The notes beneath the pieces are model-generated. The model made no database searches. It worked only from the letters and a program-made list of their open reading frames with translations, and was not told where the DNA came from. Position numbers and translations under genes: made by a program. From contig DATKPC010000104.1 in assembly GCA_035524275.1 (NCBI GenBank), forward strand, positions 1 through 11,398: a stretch of 11,398 nt of DNA, written 5' to 3'. Below, piece by piece: positions 1 through 5,590 of this stretch. This DNA is from DATKPC01 sp035524275 (GTDB taxonomy: Bacteria; Pseudomonadota; Gammaproteobacteria; Burkholderiales; Burkholderiaceae_F). Numbering within the stretch: position 1 is the first letter of the stretch; every line of letters starts with the position of its first letter.

Positions 1-72
1 TGGGGGGCGTATTTCGTCATATTCAGCCTGGAGGCCGCGTCGCCGGGGAACGACCTGCCGGGGAGGAAATGA
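1..72 (+). CDS. C-terminal fragment of an unidentified protein (cut by window edge)
   Basis: Frame 1 is open from the first base to a TGA at 70-72 and gives 23 residues ending in SLEAASPGNDLPGRK. Nearly all its codons end in G or C, as in the clear genes here, whereas the other two frames do not show this. That makes it the likely tail of a gene lying mostly upstream. A short hydrophobic run (AYFVIFSLEA) precedes a polar tail. The fragment is too short for family assignment. Because it comes just before a glycan-modifying gene and the rhamnose operon, a glycan-related function is plausible, but nothing in these residues proves it. Confidence 0.45.
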   Translation, partial: WGAYFVIFSLEAASPGNDLPGRK

Positions 73-308
73 AATACGCAAATTGCGCGCCGACGCGGCA
101 ACTTCTTCCGTGTGGACGGGAGCGTCTGTTGCAACGCGGCATAACCGCCCCTGCGGCATCGTGTAAGGCCCGCGCGCGACGTTCTGCCAGACCTGGACAT
201 CCTCACGGATTCAATTTCGGCTGGAACGCGTCCGACGATCGCTATCCAGAAAATTCATGGGCGCTCGAAGTGCCTGCGGCCGTCCGGGCGATCGAGGAGT
301 TCATTTGA
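69..308 (+). CDS. Doubtful small ORF of 79 aa, possibly translationally coupled to the next gene
   Basis: This ORF starts at an ATG overlapping the previous stop (ATGA) with a GGAGG only two bases upstream. It ends at a TGA that overlaps the TTG start of the methyltransferase gene. Against it: the middle is arginine-rich with no recognisable domain, codon bias is weak up to about position 245, and the frame stays open upstream into the previous gene, as random G+C-rich sequence often does. For it: the last 17 codons (SWALEVPAAVRAIEEFI) have good third-position bias and look protein-like. It could be a decayed or frameshifted C-terminus, a small leader-like ORF, or no gene. No function is proposed. 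Confidence 0.25.
   Translation: MKYANCAPTRQLLPCGRERLLQRGITAPAASCKARARRSARPGHPHGFNFGWNASDDRYPENSWALEVPAAVRAIEEFI
73..293. other. Poorly resolved stretch before the methyltransferase gene
   Basis: Apart from the doubtful ORF at 69-308 this stretch shows no convincing gene. It is less G+C-rich than its flanks up to about 250. It contains a perfect 8-base palindrome GTTGCAAC (128-135) and two copies of GCGGCAT (136-142 and 153-159) 17 bases apart. No convincing -35/-10 pair or sigma-54 site was found. Transcription of the methyltransferase may therefore come from upstream of the window. Confidence 0.3.
294..299 (+). promoter_or_regulatory. Ribosome binding site deciding a TTG start
   Basis: GAGGAG lies five bases before the TTG at 305-307. 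The in-frame ATG at 257 has no Shine-Dalgarno-like sequence, and codons 257-304 in that frame lack the third-position G/C bias of the gene. The TTG is therefore preferred as the start. Confidence 0.55.
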
Positions 309-1630
309 ACGCCACCGCGGCGCCATCGCCGCTCGCTGATGGCGACCCTGTCGTCTACAAGGCCTCCACCGCCGAGGTCGTCCGGCGGGCCACGATTTCA
401 CCGGCTGCGGGCAACCTGGCTCTCGGGTGCCCGGCGACGCAGAGTTCGATCTCGCCGTGGTCAAACTTCCCCAGTGTGGAGGCTGACGCCGCCGGGGCCG
501 TCAACGGCCAGATCGATGGGCGCCCGGGGTTCCACACGCAGCGCGAAGCGTTTCCGTGGTGGCAGGTCGACCTGCAGGGAATCTGCTACCTGACCGCGAT
601 TCGCCTTTACAACCGGCAGGACTGCGCGGATCGCTTTCGCTTCTTCACGATCCTGGGCTCGCTCGACGGCGCGAAGTGGGTCGTCCTGCATCGTCGCGAG
701 GACCCCAGCGTTTTCGGCACGGATCTGAAACCTTACGTCATCCAGCTCCCGCCGGACCGTGTCGCTCGCTACGTCCGGATCCAGCTCGATCGTCGTGATT
801 TCCTGCACTTTTGCGAGTGCGAGATCCTCGGTGCGCGCGCCGATGAATCCGCGATGGGCGCGTTGCAGGCCAGTTTTTCGGCGAAGCTGTTCGACGCCGA
901 AAAGGAGGTCCGGCAGCGTCTGGAGACGGTCCGTGACGGGCGTGTCGGGACGCTGACGATGGTCGGCGAGAACGCCGTGTTCGTCGATGCGGAGCGCTAC
1001 AGCGACAACATGATCCGGGATCTGACGGGCGGGCACTACGACGCACGGGAACGGGCCCTCGTCGCGGACCTGCTGCGCGCCGACGACCGCGTCCTGGAGG
1101 TCGGGACCGGGATCGGCGCCGTCACGATGACCGCCGCACGCGTTGTCGGTGCCGATGCGGTGCTGACCTACGACGGCAATCCCTCGATCGTTGCCGACGC
1201 ACGGCGCAATTTCGCGTTCAATCGCCTCGCCGCGATCCAGGCGCGCGCCGGCGTCCTGCAGAACCGCATGCGCTTCGGTCGCAGCCCGGGCAAGGAGAAG
1301 TTTGCGATTTCGCGCGACTTCCGCGCCTCGCGCCTCGACGACGGACACGGTGGCGAGGACGTCGTGGCCTCGCTGTCGGTACCGGCCTCCTGTCTCGAGG
1401 ACCAGATGGCGGCCCATCGCGCGTCGGCACTGATTTGCGACATCGAAGGCGGAGAAGTGGAATTGCTCCTTGGAGCGGAGCTTTCGAAGATCCGACTGAT
1501 CATCCTCAGGGTCCACGACGCCGCTGTCGGCGCTCACGCCGCCGACGCGATGATGCGTTGGCTGGTGTCCAACGGTCACAACCTGGACTTGCATGCGACC
1601 GGCCAGGGCATCGCCGTCCTGAGGCGCTGA
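305..1630 (+). CDS. Discoidin (F5/8 type C) domain fused to FkbM-family methyltransferase
   Basis: A 441-residue protein with two domains. Residues about 37-176 match the F5/8 type C (discoidin) fold: NLALGCPATQSS at the start, AVNG, FHT, PWWQVDL, IRLYNRQD, a GSLDGAKW strand, then ARYVRIQL and FLHFCECEILG. Residues about 215-440 are an FkbM-type SAM-dependent methyltransferase, with the SAM loop VLEVGTGIGA (263-272), an acidic residue at the end of the next strand (YDGNPS, 289-294) and the family's D-x-E-G motif (CDIEGGE, 378-384). FkbM enzymes O-methylate sugars or polyketides. Discoidin domains bind carbohydrate or lipid surfaces. There is no signal peptide or membrane segment, so it probably acts in the cytoplasm. 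It precedes the dTDP-rhamnose operon, so methylation of a rhamnose-containing surface glycan is a reasonable inference. An ATG at 257 would add 16 poorly coding residues. Confidence 0.85.
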   Translation: MNATAAPSPLADGDPVVYKASTAEVVRRATISPAAGNLALGCPATQSSISPWSNFPSVEADAAGAVNGQIDGRPGFHTQREAFPWWQVDLQGICYLTAIRLYNRQDCADRFRFFTILGSLDGAKWVVLHRREDPSVFGTDLKPYVIQLPPDRVARYVRIQLDRRDFLHFCECEILGARADESAMGALQASFSAKLFDAEKEVRQRLETVRDGRVGTLTMVGENAVFVDAERYSDNMIRDLTGGHYDARERALVADLLRADDRVLEVGTGIGAVTMTAARVVGADAVLTYDGNPSIVADARRNFAFNRLAAIQARAGVLQNRMRFGRSPGKEKFAISRDFRASRLDDGHGGEDVVASLSVPASCLEDQMAAHRASALICDIEGGEVELLLGAELSKIRLIILRVHDAAVGAHAADAMMRWLVSNGHNLDLHATGQGIAVLRR

Positions 1631-1707
1631 ACCGTCGCCGGACATCGGCGGCCGATCGTGCATGGCCGCGCGCATCGCATAGAATCGGCGTGGCGGCATA
1701 TTGAGCC

Positions 1708-1724
1708 TTGGCACGATCCGTGCC
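1708..1724 (+). promoter_or_regulatory. Sigma-54 (RpoN) type -24/-12 promoter for the rhamnose operon
   Basis: TTGGCACGATCCGTGCC matches the -24/-12 consensus (TTGGCACG, four bases, TTGCW) at the whole -24 box. The GG (1710-1711) and GC (1722-1723) pairs are exactly ten bases apart. The mismatches are G for T at the start of the -12 box and C at its end. A start about 12 bases downstream would leave a leader of roughly 35-40 bases before rfbB. The same bases form a perfect inverted repeat (GGCACG, ATC, CGTGCC), so a repressor operator is an alternative reading. A sigma-70-like -10 (TAGAAT, 1680-1685) also lies nearby without a good -35. No activator-binding site was identified. Confidence 0.55.
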
Positions 1725-1771
1725 TTCGTTGTCGGAAACCGACGCGGCAATTTCCTAGAGCACCGCAATTC

Positions 1772-2833
1772 ATGATCCTTGTGACCGGAGGCGCCGGCTT
1801 CATCGGCGCCAATTTCGTACGAGACTGGCTGGGTTGCACGAACGAGTCGGTGCTGGTCATCGACAAATTGACCTATTCCGGCAATCGGGAGAATCTTCGC
1901 GGGCTCGACGTCGACGCGCGCTACGCGTTCGTGCACGGCGACATCGGCGATCGAGCGCGGGTCGGCGACCTGATGGCACGGCATCGTCCGCGTGCGATCG
2001 TGCACTTCGCCGCAGAGACCCACGTCGACCGCTCCATCGACGGCCCCGGGGAGTTCGTTCGCACGAATGTCAACGGAACCTTCGAGCTGCTCGAGGCAGC
2101 GCGCGCGTACCACGCCCGTCTGGCAGCGGACGAGCGCGACGGCTTCCGCTTCCTCCACGTATCGACCGACGAGGTCTACGGTTCGCTCGGTCCCGACGAT
2201 CCGGCGTTCACGGAGGCGACCGCGTATGCCCCCAATAGTCCCTACGCGGCGTCCAAGGCGGCGTCTGACCACCTGGTGCGCGCCTACCACCACACGTACG
2301 GACTTCCGACGCTGACGACCAACTGCAGCAACAACTACGGGCCGTACCAGCTGCCGGAAAAACTGATTCCGCTGGTGATCCTCCATGCGCTCGAAGGCAA
2401 ACCGCTGCCGATCTACGGCGACGGCAGGAACGTCCGCGATTGGCTGTATGTCGGCGACCATTGCGCGGGCGTCCGTGCCGTCCTCGAGCGCGGCGTGACG
2501 GGCGCGACCTACAACATCGGGGGCGAGAACGAACGGACCAATATCGACGTCGTCCGGATGATCTGTGCCATTCTCGACGAACTGCGACCGAGGTCGGACG
2601 GCCGCTACGCCGACCAGATCACCTTCGTCAAGGATCGACCCGGACACGATCGGCGCTACGCGATCAACGCGGCACGGATACGCGCGGAGTTGGGTTGGCG
2701 GCCGTTCCAGACCTTCGAGGCCGGACTGCGATTGACCGTCGCCTGGTACCTGGACAACCTGTCGTGGGTGGAAAGCGCCTGCAACGGCGCACACCGCGCG
2801 TGGATCCAGAAGCAATACAGCACGTCGAGCTGA
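1772..2833 (+). CDS. rfbB: dTDP-glucose 4,6-dehydratase
   Basis: RfbB/RmlB converts dTDP-D-glucose to dTDP-4-keto-6-deoxy-D-glucose, the second step of dTDP-L-rhamnose synthesis, in the cytoplasm with bound NAD+. The protein is 353 residues, normal for the family. It is an extended short-chain dehydrogenase: Rossmann motif TGGAGFIG (5-12), FAAETHVDRSI (79-89), catalytic STDEVYG with Thr132-Asp133-Glu134, and YAASK with Tyr158 and Lys162. NCSNNYGPYQ and GDGRNVRDWLYVGDH form the family's substrate-binding parts. The ATG at 1772 is chosen because MILVTGGAGF is the usual N-terminus; an in-frame ATG at 1658 would add 38 residues with no homology and would read through the promoter. The ribosome site is weak. 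The gene leads the rfbBACD operon, with rfbA seven bases downstream. Confidence 0.97.
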   Translation: MILVTGGAGFIGANFVRDWLGCTNESVLVIDKLTYSGNRENLRGLDVDARYAFVHGDIGDRARVGDLMARHRPRAIVHFAAETHVDRSIDGPGEFVRTNVNGTFELLEAARAYHARLAADERDGFRFLHVSTDEVYGSLGPDDPAFTEATAYAPNSPYAASKAASDHLVRAYHHTYGLPTLTTNCSNNYGPYQLPEKLIPLVILHALEGKPLPIYGDGRNVRDWLYVGDHCAGVRAVLERGVTGATYNIGGENERTNIDVVRMICAILDELRPRSDGRYADQITFVKDRPGHDRRYAINAARIRAELGWRPFQTFEAGLRLTVAWYLDNLSWVESACNGAHRAWIQKQYSTSS

Positions 2834-2840
2834 CACCACG

Positions 2841-3740
2841 ATGGGCAGCGCGCCGCGCAGAAGAGGGATCATCCTGGCCGGCGGCTCCGGGACGCGCCTG
2901 TACCCGGTGACACAAGTCGTATCGAAGCAGCTCCTGCCGATCTTCGACAAGCCGATGATCTACTACCCGCTGTCGACGCTGATGCTGGCCGGCATCCGGG
3001 ACGTGCTGATCATTTCGACGCCGCGGGATACGCCGAGCTTCGCCGAACTGCTTGGCGACGGCTCGCGTTGGGGACTCGACCTTCAGTATGCGGTGCAGCC
3101 GTCGCCTGACGGCCTCGCCCAGGCTTTCGTCATCGGTCGACGATTCGTCGGTGGCGATCCCGCCGCGTTGATCCTGGGCGACAACGTCTTCTTCGGCCAT
3201 GACCTCGCCGATCGCCTGCAACGCGTCAATGCGAAGCTCGCCGGCGCGACGATCTTCGCCTATCACGTGAGCGATCCCGAGCGTTACGGCGTCGTCGAGT
3301 TCGATACCGCGGGACGGGCCGTCAGCATCGAGGAGAAGCCCGCCAACCCGCGATCGAGCCATGCCATCACGGGCCTCTACTTCTACGACAACCGGGTGCT
3401 CGACATCGCCGGGTCGATTCGTCCTTCGGCGCGCGGCGAACTCGAGATCAGCGACGTCAATCGCATCTACCTCGAGCAAGGAGCACTCCAGGTCGAGGAA
3501 TTGGGGCGCGGCAATGCCTGGCTGGACACCGGAACGCACGGGTCGCTGCTGGAGGCATCGCAGTTCATCGAGACGATCGAGCGGCGCCAGGGACTCAAGA
3601 TCGCCTGCCCTGAAGAAATCGCCTATCGCCTGGGGTGGATCGATGCCGAGGCGGTCGCGCGGCTCGCGCAGCCGCTGGCGAAGAACGAATATGGGCAATA
3701 CCTGCTCCGGTTGATCGAGGAGCGGAACAATTTTCGTTGA
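2841..3740 (+). CDS. rfbA: Glucose-1-phosphate thymidylyltransferase
   Basis: RfbA/RmlA joins dTTP and glucose-1-phosphate to give dTDP-glucose and pyrophosphate. This is the first committed step of the pathway and is usually feedback-inhibited by dTDP-rhamnose. The 299-residue length is typical. Visible motifs are the nucleotide loop LAGGSGTRL (12-20), SKQLLPIFDKP (28-38), the metal-site Asp114 in LILGDN and Asp229 in AWLDTGT, and EEKPANPRSSHAITGLYFYD (164-183), the sugar-binding region. The start at 2841 lies seven bases after the rfbB stop, and the short basic MGSAPRRR leader before the first strand is acceptable. It sits between rfbB and rfbC in the operon and is probably co-transcribed from the promoter upstream of rfbB. 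Confidence 0.97.
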   Translation: MGSAPRRRGIILAGGSGTRLYPVTQVVSKQLLPIFDKPMIYYPLSTLMLAGIRDVLIISTPRDTPSFAELLGDGSRWGLDLQYAVQPSPDGLAQAFVIGRRFVGGDPAALILGDNVFFGHDLADRLQRVNAKLAGATIFAYHVSDPERYGVVEFDTAGRAVSIEEKPANPRSSHAITGLYFYDNRVLDIAGSIRPSARGELEISDVNRIYLEQGALQVEELGRGNAWLDTGTHGSLLEASQFIETIERRQGLKIACPEEIAYRLGWIDAEAVARLAQPLAKNEYGQYLLRLIEERNNFR

Positions 3741-3752
3741 ACCGGGTCGACG

Positions 3753-4298
3753 ATGAACGTCTTTACCACCCCGCTGCCTGGCCTCCTGGTGCTGGAACCG
3801 CGCGTGTTTCGAGACGACCGCGGCCACTTCCTCGAGAGCTGGAACAGCGAGACCTTCCGCCGCGCCACCGGCGTCGAGGTCCAGTTCGTCCAGGACAATC
3901 ATTCGCATTCGCGTCGCGACGTGCTTCGCGGAGTTCACTACCAGGTGGTCCGGCCGCAAGGGAAACTCGTGCGCGTCGTCCAGGGCGCCGTCTTCGACGT
4001 CGCGGTCGATCTGCGAAAGTCGTCCGCGACGTTCGGGCAGTGGTACGGCACCGAGCTGACGGGCGACAACCTGAAGCAGGTGTGGATACCGCCGGGTTTC
4101 GGCCATGCGTTCCTGGTGACGAGCGAGTCGGCGGACTTCCTCTACAAGACCACCGATTACTGGGTGCAGCAGCACGACCGCGCGCTTCGATGGAACGACC
4201 CGCAGATCGGCGTGCGCTGGCCGCTTGAGCGCGATCCGGTCCTGGCGGACAAGGACCGGAACGCCCCGCTGCTCGCGAATGCGGAGGTCTTCGACTGA
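3753..4298 (+). CDS. rfbC: dTDP-4-dehydrorhamnose 3,5-epimerase
   Basis: RfbC/RmlC epimerises C3 and C5 of dTDP-4-keto-6-deoxy-glucose to give dTDP-4-keto-L-rhamnose, the third step of the pathway. The 181-residue cupin protein has the family landmarks: FRDDRGHFLESW (19-30), QDNHSHS (47-53), VLRGVHYQ with the catalytic base His62, FDVAVDLRKSSATFG (81-95), IPPGFGHAFLV (112-122), FLYKTTDYW with Tyr131 as the likely general acid, and a late Asp in ADKDRNAPLL (about 168) that pairs with the histidine in studied homologues. It begins 12 bases after rfbA. Its stop overlaps the rfbD start by one base (TGATG), which suggests translational coupling. Confidence 0.97.
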   Translation: MNVFTTPLPGLLVLEPRVFRDDRGHFLESWNSETFRRATGVEVQFVQDNHSHSRRDVLRGVHYQVVRPQGKLVRVVQGAVFDVAVDLRKSSATFGQWYGTELTGDNLKQVWIPPGFGHAFLVTSESADFLYKTTDYWVQQHDRALRWNDPQIGVRWPLERDPVLADKDRNAPLLANAEVFD

Positions 4299-5197
4299 TG
4301 CGCATCCTCGTCACCGGCTGCAACGGGCAGGTCGGGTGGGAGGTTGCTCGATCCTGCCAGCCGCTGGGCGAAGTCCTCGCCGCGGATCGATCGATCGTCG
4401 ACCTCGCACGACCCGATGCGCTGGCGGCGGCGGTCCGCCACTTGCGGCCCGACGTCATCGTGAACACCGCCGCCTATACCGCGGTCGACGCCGCGGAGGA
4501 CGACGAAGCCTCGGCACGGCGTGTCAATGCCGAGGCCGTCGGCGTGCTCGCCGACGAGGCCTCGCACATCGGCGCGCTGCTGGTGCACTACTCGACCGAC
4601 TACGTGTTCGACGGGACGAAGGAGGGACCGTACGTCGAGAGCGATACGCCGGATCCGCTCGGTGCCTATGGACGAACGAAGCTCGCCGGCGAGAACGCGC
4701 TGGCGGCGTCGCGCGCCGACTGGCTTTGCCTGCGCACGAGCTGGGTCTACGCGGCGCGCGGCAAGAACTTCCTGCGCACGATCCTGAGGCTGGCGGCCGA
4801 GCGCGAAGAGCTGAGGATCGTCGCCGACCAGGTCGGGGCGCCGACGTCGGCGCGGCTGGTTGCGGATGTCACGGCGCACGTCGTGGCGCGGGCTGCCGAG
4901 TGGCGGCGGCGCGGCACGTTCGCGCCGGCGGTGCTGCATGCGACGGCCGGGGGCGCGACGAGCTGGCACCAGTTCGCGGCGCGGATCGTCGAGCTGGCGC
5001 GGGCGGCGCCGCGCGCGCCGGCGCTGAAGGTGCAGCGCGTGGTGCCGATCGGGGCCGCGGAGTACCCGACGAAGGCGCGGCGGCCGGCGAATTCAAGGAT
5101 GGATTGCTCGGAGTTGGAGCGGCGGTTCGGGGTGAGGATGCCGGGCTGGGAGCGGGGGGTGGAGTTGACGGTGGCGGAGGTGTTGGCGGGGGGGTGA
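4298..5197 (+). CDS. rfbD: dTDP-4-dehydrorhamnose reductase
   Basis: RfbD/RmlD reduces dTDP-4-keto-L-rhamnose with NAD(P)H to dTDP-L-rhamnose, the donor sugar for rhamnosyltransferases. The 299-residue protein shows the nucleotide motif TGCNGQVG (6-13), NTAAYTAVDAAE (56-67), the catalytic triad region HYSTDYVFDG (97-106) and YGRTK (Tyr124, Lys128), then LRTSWVYAARGKNF. Its ATG overlaps the rfbC stop by one base, and a GGAGG at 4283-4287 inside rfbC serves as ribosome site. The last third becomes very G-rich on the coding strand, with G runs up to the stop codon, unlike the earlier part; the reading frame stays intact. It is the last gene of the operon and is followed within 50 bases by an inverted pair of hairpin elements. 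Confidence 0.96.
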   Translation: MRILVTGCNGQVGWEVARSCQPLGEVLAADRSIVDLARPDALAAAVRHLRPDVIVNTAAYTAVDAAEDDEASARRVNAEAVGVLADEASHIGALLVHYSTDYVFDGTKEGPYVESDTPDPLGAYGRTKLAGENALAASRADWLCLRTSWVYAARGKNFLRTILRLAAEREELRIVADQVGAPTSARLVADVTAHVVARAAEWRRRGTFAPAVLHATAGGATSWHQFAARIVELARAAPRAPALKVQRVVPIGAAEYPTKARRPANSRMDCSELERRFGVRMPGWERGVELTVAEVLAGG

Positions 5198-5242
5198 AGG
5201 GGTGTTGGTTTGCGGTGGGTGCCCAGCCGCGCTCATTTGACG

Positions 5243-5374
5243 GCCCTCTCCCCCACCCCTCTCCCGCTCGCGCGGGCGAGGGGAGTCCCATCGTCGAGAA
5301 TGGAGACACTGCCTCAACGGCTGACACCGGATCGCCCCTCGCCCGCTTCGCGGGAGAGGGGTGGGGGAGAGGGC
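5243..5374. repeat. Inverted pair of REP-like hairpin elements downstream of rfbD
   Basis: Two roughly 41-base elements face each other. The outer arms, 5243-5267 and 5350-5374, are perfect 25-base reverse complements. The inner arms, 5272-5283 and 5335-5346, match over 12 bases (GCGGGCGAGGGG). Each element also folds on itself around CCCGC/GCGGG with a 3-4-base loop and one mismatch in the stem. The layout, REP-like hairpins in inverted orientation outside coding sequence, resembles BIME/REP elements spread through many proteobacterial genomes. It could stabilise the operon's 3' end or attenuate read-through. There is no T run, so it is not a classical intrinsic terminator. Confidence 0.8.
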
Positions 5375-5590
5375 GGCTGCATTGCCGCCTTGCCACCCTC
5401 ATTACCTTCTTGCGGTACTCGTGGATTTAAGCCCGTTATGATGGCCCGATAAACGCGGCCTTTTCCGACCATGGCGCGGCGACGCCGAGGCAGACCATTT
5501 GCCCCAGGTTGAACGCGGTCCTGCCCTGGCGGCGACTCGGACGACCCCTGAGTTGCCGCCGACATTCCACCGGGGAAAGGACGCCGCGCC
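5375..5590 (+). promoter_or_regulatory. Leader region of the glycosyltransferase gene with a possible -10 box
   Basis: No gene is seen here. TATGAT at 5437-5442 is a good sigma-70 -10 match (5 of 6). No convincing -35 sits at 16-18 bases, and the nearest (TTGCGG, 5410-5415) is too far at 21. Just before the start codon, AAGGA (5577-5581) is nine bases from the ATG at 5591 and is a good ribosome site. If the -10 is used, the untranslated leader would be about 140 bases. The REP-like pair just upstream makes simple read-through from the rhamnose operon less likely. Confidence 0.25.

Noticed and set aside
556..578. Second sigma-54-like site (TGGCAGG...TGCA)
   Set aside because: The GG-to-GC spacing is 11 rather than 10, and it lies inside the methyltransferase coding sequence.
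1658..1771. Upstream ATG giving rfbB 38 extra N-terminal residues
   Set aside because: The extra residues have no family match and poor codon bias, and they would place the sigma-54-like promoter inside the gene. MILVTGGAGF at 1772 is the normal start.
461..2950. Very long open frame on the minus strand (829 codons) across the methyltransferase and rfbB
   Set aside because: It lies antisense to two well-identified genes. The strong G/C third-position bias of G+C-rich genes suppresses stops in this antisense frame. The translation has no recognisable domain.
2664..4175. 503-codon minus-strand open frame opposite rfbA and rfbC
   Set aside because: It is the antisense shadow of two certain genes in the rhamnose operon.
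5243..5374. Classical rho-independent terminator after rfbD
   Set aside because: The hairpins are strong but no T run follows either stem, so a REP-like element is the better description.
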